From: Acidobacteriaceae bacterium
Lineage (GTDB): Bacteria > Acidobacteriota > Terriglobia > Terriglobales > Acidobacteriaceae
Direction: 5' to 3'
DNA: 43,770 nt
NCBI GenBank assembly: GCA_003151155.1
Contig: PLWX01000176.1
Location: forward strand, 1 to 43,770
Shown here: positions 24,705-33,394 of the stretch, piece by piece
How the letters are laid out: every line of letters starts with the position of its first letter
Position numbering within the stretch: the stretch's first letter is position 1
Position numbers and translations under genes: made by a program
Notes under the pieces: generated by a model
The model's database searches: none
Seen by the model: only the letters and a program-made list of their open reading frames with translations
What the model was told of the DNA's origin: nothing

Positions 24705-26273
24705 ATGCGATTCGAAATCCCAATGCAGTCGGCGGTCGTGCGAGTTTTCCTCGGGCTAGCACTTCTATCGGGTTTCACGTTCCTGACTTATCGAGCGGAA
24801 TCTGCCTACTTTGCTGATCGGTTCTCAAAGATCCCGCTCTTTGGAACGGAACTCGCCATTCAAACCCAGCCCCAGGATCCTCAGTATGAGTTTCAGCTGG
24901 GAAATTACTGGATGATCGGTGCCCAACAACCTGCGACGGCGCTGTTACATTTTGTCCGCGCAACCCGACTTAATCCTTACAGCGGTCGCTATTGGGGACA
25001 ACTCGCAATTGCCTATCAACAAACCGGCGATTCCCAACGCGCAACTGAATCCATACTGCGCAGTCTGACCGCCGATCCGACCACACCCGACCTTCTTTGG
25101 CAGGCCGCCAATGTGTATTCATTCTTGGGCGAAAAAGACAAGGCCATCGATGCTATACATCGCTTTGTCCTTGCCAGCCCAGATCAAATTCCCATCGCTG
25201 CACAACTCGGATGGCGTGCAACCCGTGATGCAAACCTGCTCCTCGATCGCGTTTTACCAAAGGGCCCGAATTCTGATTTGAGCTTGTTAATCGCCCTGGT
25301 ACGAATGCAGGATCCCGAGGCGAGCGCCCGCATTCAAACCTTGGATGTCGACCCGAAGAACTTCTTCGTTCACAATCTTGCAAGTCTCGCTGTTCCGCAA
25401 CCTAGCAATGTGGATGCCAACGCGCAGGCTACGGTCGACTTGGCCGCTGAACGGGAAAAGGCTCGTGCCAACATGCTGAAGCTCATCGCGATCAAGAGCG
25501 GCAGGGATTGGACTAAGACGGAAAGCGAGCTAATAAAGGAGCACCAGGCGCGAGTGGACGAAACCTACCGGCAGAAGCAGGCTGATAAAGCAGACAAACT
25601 GGCGGATGGAGCCGAAGCTTTCACCGCCGCTGTGCTTGCCTGTAAACGCCTGATGGCCGAGCCCGAAAACTTTGATATTCGCTTTGCTCTCCCATACATC
25701 CAAATGCTCGTCGATACCGACCAGGATCGCGCTGCCGAGGACGCTTGGGCGTCAGCTGTGAATCGGGAAACAAGGCTGAAGAATTGGTCAACGGGGAACA
25801 ATCTAATCAAGAATTCAAGCTTCGAATATGAGCTCCTCAACGGCGGGCTCGATTGGCAATACACCCCCTCCGAGGCGACTGATTTAGCCATTGATCATCA
25901 CACCAGTAAAGATGGAGGCTCGTCGTTGTTAATGCGGTTCAAGGACAAGCCGATGGCCGACGTTGGCATCGTCCAGTACGTGCCCGTGAGACCTGCGACG
26001 GCATATGATTTTTCCGGGTTTCTTAAAACGGACTCCGTTGAAGGCGCGACGGGAGTTCGGTTCCAGGTGCAAGATACCGATGCCGGAGAACCCTATTTTG
26101 AAAGTGCGGACGTGAAGGGGACGGCCAACTGGACGAAACTTACGGGGCGTTTCACGACGCGGCCTTCCGCCCATTTCGTCGCAATCAGGGTCATACGAAA
26201 CCCGGCGAATACCTTGATCAAAGGGCAGGCGTGGGCGGACGCATTGAACCTCGTCGAAGCAGGTGCGAAATGA
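24705..26273 (+). CDS. TPR protein with C-terminal carbohydrate-binding-like domain
   Basis: A 522-residue protein with an N-terminal anchor or signal (VVRVFLGLALLSGFTFLTY). TPR-like helices cover about 60-350: EFQLGNYWMIGAQQPATALL, AIAYQQTGDSQRATESIL, VYSFLGEKDKAIDAIHRFV. The C-terminal 150 residues look like a CBM4/9-type beta-sandwich: NNLIKNSSFEYELLNGGLDW, YDFSGFLKTD, GVRFQVQDTDAGEPYF, WTKLTGRFTTRP. It sits between the kinase and the Wzy gene, and its stop overlaps the Wzy start (ATGA). A periplasmic scaffold that grips the growing polymer near the polymerase is likely; this is inference. The fusion of TPR and a sugar-binding domain is unusual for a core export operon. Confidence 0.75.
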   Translation: MRFEIPMQSAVVRVFLGLALLSGFTFLTYRAESAYFADRFSKIPLFGTELAIQTQPQDPQYEFQLGNYWMIGAQQPATALLHFVRATRLNPYSGRYWGQLAIAYQQTGDSQRATESILRSLTADPTTPDLLWQAANVYSFLGEKDKAIDAIHRFVLASPDQIPIAAQLGWRATRDANLLLDRVLPKGPNSDLSLLIALVRMQDPEASARIQTLDVDPKNFFVHNLASLAVPQPSNVDANAQATVDLAAEREKARANMLKLIAIKSGRDWTKTESELIKEHQARVDETYRQKQADKADKLADGAEAFTAAVLACKRLMAEPENFDIRFALPYIQMLVDTDQDRAAEDAWASAVNRETRLKNWSTGNNLIKNSSFEYELLNGGLDWQYTPSEATDLAIDHHTSKDGGSSLLMRFKDKPMADVGIVQYVPVRPATAYDFSGFLKTDSVEGATGVRFQVQDTDAGEPYFESADVKGTANWTKLTGRFTTRPSAHFVAIRVIRNPANTLIKGQAWADALNLVEAGAK

Positions 26274-27628
26274 GGCCACTTCATTCCGTAGGATCGGTTC
26301 GCGGCATTCGGGGACGCCTGAAGCGATTAATCGCGAGAATCCAGCAACTCGAGCCGCGAGTGCTTGAAGACACAGTCTTCTGGGGATGGTTGGCTCTCCT
26401 CGCCTTCGGCGTCCTGACCTTTGGAGCTGTTGAGCCTTGGTCGTTGGCGATGTTTCAAATTGGGGCTTGCGTCGTCTTCCTGTGGTGGGTCGTAGTCGGC
26501 ATGCGCAGCGGAAAGCTCCGCGTTGCCTTCCCAGGTATTTTCGTCCCAGGTCTGGCTTTCTTCGGGCTAATCGCTTTCCAAATCTTCGCAAATGTTACGG
26601 CCTACCGCTTCGCGTCAGAGAGCACGCTCTCTGTCTACTTCACTTATGGCATCGGCATTTTTCTGGGAGCGCAGCTCCTAAACTCTGAGCGGAGATTTCA
26701 GTCTTTTGCCATAGCCGCCAGCGGTTTTGGTTTCGTGATTGCCTGCTTGGCGATTTTGCAAGCGGTCACTTCTCCGGGTGAGATCTACTGGACCGTCGTT
26801 CCGACATTTGGGGACGGTGTATTCGGCCCCTACGTAAACCATAGTCACTATGCGGGATTAATGGAACTGTTGATACCCTTCCCGTTCGTGCTCGGTCAAA
26901 GCAGAAACTTGCCGCAGGGTTTCCGGCACATAGCGTTCATCGCCGGTACGGTGATGCTCGGGTCCGTGTTCATGTCGGGCTCTCGCGGCGGGATCGTGGC
27001 GGTTGTGGTTGAGCTATGCCTGATGTACGTCTTCATTTTTCGCAGATCGGAGGAACGCAACGGGCATCGTGCCTTCCGATGGATGAACCTGTGGGCTGCC
27101 CTCGGGGCGCTCGCTCTAGTGATCCTCCTCGGCGGTCAAGAAATGTTCATGCGGATCTCGACCCTGAAGGATCCCTACGGTCAAACCGTCGGAGCGACGC
27201 GAATTGCGATTGCGAAGGATTGCCTGGTGATGTTCGGCCGCCATCCTCTTTTCGGTTGGGGAGCCGGTACATTTCAAGACACCTACCCTGCTTTCCGCAG
27301 TTTCTCGACAAATCTGGTCGTCAACGCGGCTCACAATGACTACCTCCAATTGCTCGTTGAATTCGGCTTAGCTGGATTTGCCATCTGCGTGTTGTTCCTA
27401 GCATGCGCCTATCATCGTTTGCCAAAGCTACTCGCAAACTGGAAGGATTCCTGGCCGCATGCAGCAAGTCTTGCGGCGGCCTTGGGAGCCGCCGGTATCC
27501 TGGTGCATAGCCTGGCTGACTTCAATCTCCAGGTGCCGGGCAATGCCGCCATTTTCTATGTGATGTGCATGGTTTCGTCGCTAAGCCCGCCGGAACCAGA
27601 CGTGGTCCTCGCTCATGACCGACTCTGA
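26270..27628 (+). CDS. wzy: O-antigen polymerase/ligase family protein (Wzy_C)
   Basis: A 452-residue membrane protein with about twelve hydrophobic segments. The Wzy_C (PF04932-type) signature is clear: GPYVNHSHYAGLMELLIPFP, MLGSVFMSGSRGGIVAVV, and the loop FGRHPLFGWGAGTFQDTYPA with VNAAHNDYLQLLVEFGLAG, including the conserved His-Asn-Asp. It polymerises repeat units in the periplasm or ligates chains. ATG 26270 overlaps the upstream stop by four bases; an in-frame GTG- or TTG-type start at 26231 would give a 13-residue extension without support. Its 3' end overlaps the Wza gene by 14 bases. Confidence 0.92.
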   Translation: MRPLHSVGSVRGIRGRLKRLIARIQQLEPRVLEDTVFWGWLALLAFGVLTFGAVEPWSLAMFQIGACVVFLWWVVVGMRSGKLRVAFPGIFVPGLAFFGLIAFQIFANVTAYRFASESTLSVYFTYGIGIFLGAQLLNSERRFQSFAIAASGFGFVIACLAILQAVTSPGEIYWTVVPTFGDGVFGPYVNHSHYAGLMELLIPFPFVLGQSRNLPQGFRHIAFIAGTVMLGSVFMSGSRGGIVAVVVELCLMYVFIFRRSEERNGHRAFRWMNLWAALGALALVILLGGQEMFMRISTLKDPYGQTVGATRIAIAKDCLVMFGRHPLFGWGAGTFQDTYPAFRSFSTNLVVNAAHNDYLQLLVEFGLAGFAICVLFLACAYHRLPKLLANWKDSWPHAASLAAALGAAGILVHSLADFNLQVPGNAAIFYVMCMVSSLSPPEPDVVLAHDRL

Positions 27629-28637
27629 GCTCTACCGAAATAACAGCCTGATGAGAATGCAAATGCGTGCAATGACGAATAAGACCTGTCTCGTATCTCG
27701 AGTGATCTTCGCTCTCGGAATCGTTTTTCTCTGCGCTCTAGCGGGCGTTTCTCAAACCGCCCCTGTTTCGACGATGGCTGGCACGAAAACACCGGTGAGC
27801 CCGGTGCTTCAATCGCCTGCCATCCTCATCGGCGTCGGTGACCAGATCGATATGACGGTCTTCAACGTCCCGGAAATGACTCAACGTCAAAGAGTGGATG
27901 AGAACGGAGAATACTCCGTTCCATTGGTCGGAGAGGTGAAGGTCGCTGGGCTGAGCGTTCAACAGGCCCAGGCGCTGATCGCGAATCGGTTGGAACAAGG
28001 CAAGTACATCCGCCCGGCTTCGGTCTCTCTCTTCATTAGCGACTTTGCCACCCAGGGCGTATCGGTGATGGGGGAAGTCACGAAGCCTGGAGTTTACCCC
28101 GTGTGGGGTGAGCGCCGCCTCTTTGACATGATCGCGGAAGCGGGTGGTCTGACGCAAAGAGCCGGAAAGTCTGCCACCGTAACCCGTCGCGATCATGCCG
28201 CCGAAGCGCAGACCTACGATTTCAGCGCTGGCGATGCTCGAGACCCCAAAATCAATCCTGTCGTCAATGCCGGGGATACCATCGTAATCACCAAGATTGG
28301 TCTCGTTTACGTACTCGGAGAGGTTGGCCGCCCAGGCGGATTCCCCCTCGACAATCCCCGCGGCTTATCCTTGCTCCAAGCGCTTTCCCTTGCCGAGGGA
28401 ACTACCCGGACCGCGAAGGTTGGCTCGGCCGTTCTCATTCGAAATGGTCCGAGTGGGCGACAGCAATTTCCCGTCAATCTCAAGAATGTGGTGAAAGGGA
28501 ATTCCCCGGACCTCCCGCTACAAGCCGATGACATCATCTATATTCCCAACAGCGCGTTGAAAACCATCGCCGATCGCACGTTGCCACAAATCATCTCTGG
28601 TACAACGACCGCAGCCGTGTACACCGGCCTTCGCTAA
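27615..28637 (+). CDS. wza: Wza-type outer-membrane polysaccharide export protein
   Basis: A 340-residue protein, or about 321 if ATG 27672 is used. A signal peptide LVSRVIFALGIVFLCALAGVSQ follows MTNKTC. The Poly_export domain (about 70-155) has AILIGVGDQIDMTVFNVPEM and NGEYSVPLVGEVKVAGLSVQ. Two SLBB domains follow: GVSVMGEVTKPGVYPVWGER and GLVYVLGEVGRPGGFPLDNP. It forms the outer-membrane translocon with Wzc. No lipobox fits well, unlike E. coli Wza, so membrane attachment may differ. Several in-frame ATGs (27615, 27651, 27657, 27663, 27672) precede the signal sequence; the longest is given. Confidence 0.93.
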   Translation: MTDSELYRNNSLMRMQMRAMTNKTCLVSRVIFALGIVFLCALAGVSQTAPVSTMAGTKTPVSPVLQSPAILIGVGDQIDMTVFNVPEMTQRQRVDENGEYSVPLVGEVKVAGLSVQQAQALIANRLEQGKYIRPASVSLFISDFATQGVSVMGEVTKPGVYPVWGERRLFDMIAEAGGLTQRAGKSATVTRRDHAAEAQTYDFSAGDARDPKINPVVNAGDTIVITKIGLVYVLGEVGRPGGFPLDNPRGLSLLQALSLAEGTTRTAKVGSAVLIRNGPSGRQQFPVNLKNVVKGNSPDLPLQADDIIYIPNSALKTIADRTLPQIISGTTTAAVYTGLR

Positions 28638-28646
28638 CCCGAAATC

Positions 28647-29531
28647 TTGACGAGCCGCTGCAATGCTGAACGGGTTACTGATACGTTAGGAAATGCCGTG
28701 CCCAATTCCGACCCACGAACGGTTGCAGGTTTTGGTGAAGAGTGGACCGCATTTGATCAGCGGAAACTTCCGGAAGCCGCGTTGCTTTTCGCGCAATATT
28801 TCAATGTATTTCCTTGGGAGCAACTACCCGCAGATGCCCGCGGCTTCGACCTTGGTTGCGGTAGCGGTCGATGGGCTCTTTTCGTAAGTGAGCGGGTCGG
28901 GAAACTTTACTGTATTGACGCGAGCGAGTCGGCGTTAGCGGTAGCGCGGGCAAACTTGCAGCACCGCACGAACTGCGAGTTCTGCCACGCATCCGTCGAC
29001 GCGATCCCCCTTCCAGATAGTTCAATGGATTTCGGATATTCGCTAGGCGTCTTGCATCATGTTCCGAACACGAGAAGGGGAATGGCTTCGTGCGTGACCA
29101 AGCTTAAGCCGGGAGCGCCATTCTTGGTCTACCTGTATTACGCATTCGACAATCGGCCTCGATGGTTCAGAACGTTATGGGTGATGAGTGACCTTTTTCG
29201 GCGCTTCGTCGCCAGGCTTCCATTCAGAGCCCGCAAATTGGTAACGGATGTCATCGCCGGATTGATTTATTGGCCCATTGCACGAACCGCATTGTTATTG
29301 GAAAAGATGGGCTTTGCCAAACTGATCAAGCACATGCCACTCTCTCCATACCGGTATCGAAGTTTCTACTCAATGCGAACGGACTCGCTCGACCGTTTTG
29401 GAACTCGACTCGAACATAGGTTTACGGCCGCCGAAATTCGTCGGATGATGGAAGATTCTGGGCTCGAGAACATACAAATATCCACGAATGAACCCTTTTG
29501 GTGCGCGGTTGGAAGGAAGCGTTCTGGGTAG
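28647..29531 (+). CDS. Class I SAM-dependent methyltransferase
   Basis: A 294-residue protein with a Methyltransf_11-type core: the SAM loop GFDLGCGSGRWALFV, then LYCIDASESALAVARANL, the motif IPLPDSSMDFGYSLGVLHHV and TRRGMASCVTKLKPGAPFLV. The C-terminal 120 residues (about 165-294) are basic and hydrophobic and could contact the membrane or acceptor. TTG 28647 is the likely start, nine bases after the Wza stop. Methylation of the repeat unit or of the chain end (a known chain-length terminator in some O-antigens) is possible; the acceptor is unknown. Confidence 0.85.
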   Translation: MTSRCNAERVTDTLGNAVPNSDPRTVAGFGEEWTAFDQRKLPEAALLFAQYFNVFPWEQLPADARGFDLGCGSGRWALFVSERVGKLYCIDASESALAVARANLQHRTNCEFCHASVDAIPLPDSSMDFGYSLGVLHHVPNTRRGMASCVTKLKPGAPFLVYLYYAFDNRPRWFRTLWVMSDLFRRFVARLPFRARKLVTDVIAGLIYWPIARTALLLEKMGFAKLIKHMPLSPYRYRSFYSMRTDSLDRFGTRLEHRFTAAEIRRMMEDSGLENIQISTNEPFWCAVGRKRSG

Positions 29532-29592
29532 AGTTTTCATCGGATCCGACTGGCAAATCGAAGTCGGCAATTTCTTCTATTCAACAACCTTT

Positions 29593-30699
29593 ATGATTCG
29601 AGCTCTCTTTCTCACGAAATACGATCGAAAGGCAGCGAGTGCCCGGCTCCGGATGATCCAGTATTTTCCCCTTCTGGAGAAGGAAGGTATCTCCTGTCAA
29701 CTTTCCCCGCTGCTCGACGATGACTACCTGTCGAGAAAGTTTTCTCAAGGCACGACAAGCTTGAGCAAACCGTTCCAAGCCTTCTTCTCTCGGTCAGGGG
29801 CGATTTTATCCGCGGGAAGCGCAGATGTCGTGGTGATTCAGTGTGATTTGTACCCCTACTTGCCGGGGTTCTTTGAAGCGCTGCTGAGGTCTCGGAAGAT
29901 CCCATACATCTACGATTATGACGATGCGATTTTCCACTATTATGATATGCATCACTCGGCGTTTGTTCGACGCTTCATGGGCAACAAAATTCGTAATACG
30001 ATTCGAGGCGCGCATGCGGTGCTCGCGGGCGCTCCCTACCTCGTGGAGTATGCACGAGCCATAAATCCCAATGTCGAATGGTCACCAACTTGTATTGACA
30101 TCTCCCGTTTCAGAACCAAGACGTGGAGAGACGATTCAATTGAGCCGTTCACGATAGGGTGGATTGGAGCCCCGACCTCTGCGCAGTTCTCCGCTGAGGC
30201 GATGCCAGCGATCCGCGAGCTTTCAAAGCGCATGCCAATTAGGGTTGTTTTTGTAGGCTCCGGTCCAGTGTTTTATGAAGGTTGCGAGGTCGAGGTCCGA
30301 GAGTGGTCGGAATCAACCGAAGTGGCGGAAATGTTGAGATTTGACGTCGGCATTATGCCACTGCCGGATGAGCCTTGGACGCGAGGAAAATGTGCTTTCA
30401 AGCTGATCCAATACATGGCTTGCGGATTGCCAGTAGTTGCATCGCCGGTGGGTATGAACAATGACGTTGTCACTCACGGCTCAAACGGCTTCTTGGTTGC
30501 TTCGACCTCTCAGTGGTTAAGCGCATTCCAAGCTCTTGCAAACAGCGTGGAGCTACGTCGCCAAATGGGTGCCGCAGGCCGCCGGATCGTGGAGCAGGGG
30601 TTTACAACCTCTTTGGGAGGCGCCAAGTTGTTACGCGCAATTCAGTCGGTACCTAGCGTCGCATCGGCATTTGCCAAGGGGGCTCACCTTAACAGGTGA
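29593..30699 (+). CDS. GT4-family glycosyltransferase
   Basis: A 368-residue GT-B enzyme. It begins MIRALFLTKYDRKAASARLR, typical of this subfamily, with YIYDYDDAIFHYYD as an acidic loop. The donor domain shows WIGAPTSAQFSAEAMPAIRE and ARGKCAFKLIQ-type TRGKCAFKLIQYMACGLPVV ahead of ASPVGMNNDVV. ATG 29593 is preferred because the protein then starts at the first beta strand; an upstream in-frame ATG at 29488 would overlap the methyltransferase. It is the last gene of the export operon and converges on the next GT4 gene. Confidence 0.9.
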   Translation: MIRALFLTKYDRKAASARLRMIQYFPLLEKEGISCQLSPLLDDDYLSRKFSQGTTSLSKPFQAFFSRSGAILSAGSADVVVIQCDLYPYLPGFFEALLRSRKIPYIYDYDDAIFHYYDMHHSAFVRRFMGNKIRNTIRGAHAVLAGAPYLVEYARAINPNVEWSPTCIDISRFRTKTWRDDSIEPFTIGWIGAPTSAQFSAEAMPAIRELSKRMPIRVVFVGSGPVFYEGCEVEVREWSESTEVAEMLRFDVGIMPLPDEPWTRGKCAFKLIQYMACGLPVVASPVGMNNDVVTHGSNGFLVASTSQWLSAFQALANSVELRRQMGAAGRRIVEQGFTTSLGGAKLLRAIQSVPSVASAFAKGAHLNR

Positions 30700-30722
30700 A
30701 AAGTTTCGCAATTAACCCAGTT

Positions 30723-30739
30723 CGGGAGATCAACTCCCG
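30723..30739. terminator. Hairpin between convergent glycosyltransferase genes
   Basis: A perfect 6-base stem CGGGAG/CTCCCG with loop ATCAA. No T tract follows on either strand, so if it ends transcription it does so weakly or with Rho. Its position between two converging genes is the main support. Confidence 0.3.
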
Positions 30740-30817
30740 TGCTGAGTGAGCGAGATGGCAACGGCCCTAATCCCAACAATCGTGCGTGTGTGGTTCTTCG
30801 AGGAGGGCGCACTATGA

Positions 30818-32143
30818 TCACCTGCGGTCGAGAACCTCACGAATCAACGCTTCGTACTTACGAACACCCGATTCCAAACTGAATAGTGTTTCGGAATATC
30901 TCCGGCCGAAAGCGAGGGTCTCGCTTTCGCTGGGGAAAAAGGCGATGTGGCGGGCAGACCGCTCCAGACAGTCCTTGGACAAATCGTGAAGGGAGATCCC
31001 TGAACCAGCATCTCGAACGATCGCGGCAATCTCGCTGTTACAGCCGTAGTGAATTGGACGCACCTCGCAAGCGAGCATCTCCGCGAGCTTCGTTGGTACC
31101 GACCCGCGCTTCGCTAGGGTTTCTTGCAAAAGAAGAAAACCCCAATCCATCCTGTTGAGCCACATAGGCATATCCTGGTGAGTAGACTCGACGATTGTAA
31201 CGTCGCAGTCTGAGATATGTGCGTCGCGTGTCAGGATACGCGCGACATCCGACTGGCGCGTTACCCAAAGCAGGTGGGCGTCTTCACGAAGCCCTCGTAA
31301 CAGCCGAAACAGATGAAGTGCTTCCTTCGAATAGTAAGAGGCGTTTATCGCACCCATCATTCCAATCACTAGCTTGCCTGCCAGTCGTGCCTTGTTCGCT
31401 TCTGGAATCGGGAGGGTAAGAGCGGGATCTCGCCGAAACTTCGCAAAGTCAGTGCACGTTGGAATTACGGCGATTGGGATTCGATCATCGTGGTGCAGTG
31501 TTCCAGATCTTACGTCGTCTGCCATGAGTCGAGTGAGCGTCACAATTCCCGAAGCATGGCGGAACATGCACCGCTCGATGAGTTTTGCAATTTTGTAGGA
31601 CGTTGACGAGGTGAACCAAGCCCCTTCCGCCGCTTTTTCATCGATCCAATAGCCCCGAGCGTCGAAGAGGTAGGGAGTACGGCTTCGAAACCGTAGGTAA
31701 CAAGCTATAGCAGCGGTGACATGAGCCCGAGCGTGGATCAATCCGACCGGTCGCGCACGAATCAGATTGAGCGCCTCCCGCGTCATGATTCGGATATTCT
31801 CGAATACGAGTTTTGCACCGCCTTGTCGATAAGGGAGACGAATCCACTTGATGCCATGGCCGGCGAGTAAATCCTCCGTCTCGGCCAGCAGGTCTTGGTT
31901 TGCCAAGTCACGATCTCGTTCGAGGGAAAGCAGCGTATACGAGAATCCTTGATTAGCAAGGCCCGTGAGATATCCAATTACCTGGGACCGCCCCAGAGGC
32001 TCGAGTACTCCATCGAACGTCAAATACAATATCTGTTGCGGGCTCGTTGGATCAGAAAGATTTCGCTCTGTTGTATGAATGCTCTGCAATTGAACCAATC
32101 GTGGGGTGGAGAAGCCGCTCAGCAGTATAGCAACGGCAATCAC
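30818..32143 (-). CDS. GT4-like glycosyltransferase
   Basis: A 441-residue GT-B protein. The acceptor domain has ILYLTFDGVLEPLGRSQVIG and LIHARAHVTAAIACYLR, with YLFDARGYWIDEKAAEGAW. The donor domain has KLVIGMMGAINASYYSKEAL and GSVPTKLAEMLACEVRPIHY, which replaces the usual E-x7-E region. The first 35 residues are hydrophobic and then variable and may not belong to the enzyme; no better ATG lies before ILYLTF, so the start is uncertain. It opposes the export operon and is divergent from the deacetylase gene at 32372. The sugar added is unknown. Confidence 0.83.
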   Translation of the reverse strand: MIAVAILLSGFSTPRLVQLQSIHTTERNLSDPTSPQQILYLTFDGVLEPLGRSQVIGYLTGLANQGFSYTLLSLERDRDLANQDLLAETEDLLAGHGIKWIRLPYRQGGAKLVFENIRIMTREALNLIRARPVGLIHARAHVTAAIACYLRFRSRTPYLFDARGYWIDEKAAEGAWFTSSTSYKIAKLIERCMFRHASGIVTLTRLMADDVRSGTLHHDDRIPIAVIPTCTDFAKFRRDPALTLPIPEANKARLAGKLVIGMMGAINASYYSKEALHLFRLLRGLREDAHLLWVTRQSDVARILTRDAHISDCDVTIVESTHQDMPMWLNRMDWGFLLLQETLAKRGSVPTKLAEMLACEVRPIHYGCNSEIAAIVRDAGSGISLHDLSKDCLERSARHIAFFPSESETLAFGRRYSETLFSLESGVRKYEALIREVLDRR

Positions 32144-32371
32144 CTTTTGAAAATCGCTGCCTTCCCGCGGTCATTCCGCCTTAGGCCACGCTATACAAAA
32201 ACATTCGCGATATGAGAAAGTTGTGAAAAGAGGCAACAACCGTTGTACGGGTTGGGAGCGGCCTCATCCAGAATGGACTTCGCTGGATATCAACGAGCAC
32301 GCTTCGCAGACGATTCGGGGTGGGGAATCGATCCTTCCGGTCGGCGCTCATGAAAATGGCTTGAACAACTC

Positions 32372-33394
32372 ATGACTCACTCCGCAGCCATCAACGCGTC
32401 CAAACCTTGTTTCCTGGTATCACTGGACTTTGAGCTCTTTTGGGGACTCAAGGATCACGTTCGCTTGGAAGACTACTCCGAAAACCTTCTCGGGGTTCGC
32501 AAAGCCATCCCCGGAATGCTGTCGCTCTTTCGGCAATACGGCGTACACGCGACTTGGGCGACCGTTGGAATGCTGTTTTACGAAAATCGCGACCAGCTTT
32601 TCGACGCCCTGCCGTCGCTCAAGCCCGCTTACGTTCAGAGCCATCTCTCAAACTACTCTCACCTGTCGGATGTCGGCGAAAACGAAGATTCGGATCCCTT
32701 TCACTTCGGCGCATCTTTGATACGAAAAATTCTGGATACGCCCAGTCAGGAACTCGCAACCCATACTTTTTCTCACTACTATTGTCTGGAAGCCGGCCAG
32801 ACCGTTGAAACTTTCCGCGCTGATTTGGTAGCCGCCGTCCAAGCCGCCAAGCGTTTTGGCGTGACGTTAAAGAGCATCGTCTTCCCACGGAATCAGTCCA
32901 ATCCGCTCTACCTACGCGCATGCTCGGATGCCGGCTTGGTGGCCTACCGGGGTAATGCCCCGCACTTCCTATATCGCCCGAATTCCAGCGCGAAGGAAAA
33001 ACGCTCGTACATTAAGCGCGGTTTGCGTCTCGCCGACAACTATGCTCCCATCGCCGACATCGGTCCGCAGTCGCCGTCACACAACTCTGAGGGCATGCTC
33101 GACATTCCTGCCAGTAGATTCTTGCGCCCTTACTCCAGAAGGCTCCGCCGATTCGAGCATTTGCGCCTTCACCGCATTCAAAATGAACTTGAAGTTGCCG
33201 CTCGATCCCGCTCTCTGTATCACCTCTGGTGGCATCCTCACAATTTCGGCATTAATACCACAGAGAATCTCTCGTTCCTCGAGCGAATCCTTGAGAAGGT
33301 CGCAGCTTTGCGCGACACCTATGGCATGACGTGCCCCTCGATGGCGGAATTAGCTGCAGAGACGATCTCGCATTCAGCCGCCGGGGCGAAATGA
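32372..33394 (+). CDS. Polysaccharide deacetylase (NodB/CE4 homology fold)
   Basis: A 340-residue cytoplasmic-looking protein. The NodB-type barrel begins CFLVSLDFELFWGLKDHV, with Asp-Glu in place of the Asp-Asp motif. It continues with HATWATVGMLFYENRDQLFD, the metal motif region QELATHTFSHYYCL (His-x3-His), VVFPR-like IVFPRNQSNPLYL, and HLWWHPHNFGINT near the end. Such proteins N-deacetylate amino sugars of lipid-linked or nucleotide precursors. It has no signal peptide, so it would act before flipping. Its stop is overlapped by the formyltransferase start (ATGA), linking deacetylation with N-formylation. Confidence 0.87.
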   Translation: MTHSAAINASKPCFLVSLDFELFWGLKDHVRLEDYSENLLGVRKAIPGMLSLFRQYGVHATWATVGMLFYENRDQLFDALPSLKPAYVQSHLSNYSHLSDVGENEDSDPFHFGASLIRKILDTPSQELATHTFSHYYCLEAGQTVETFRADLVAAVQAAKRFGVTLKSIVFPRNQSNPLYLRACSDAGLVAYRGNAPHFLYRPNSSAKEKRSYIKRGLRLADNYAPIADIGPQSPSHNSEGMLDIPASRFLRPYSRRLRRFEHLRLHRIQNELEVAARSRSLYHLWWHPHNFGINTTENLSFLERILEKVAALRDTYGMTCPSMAELAAETISHSAAGAK

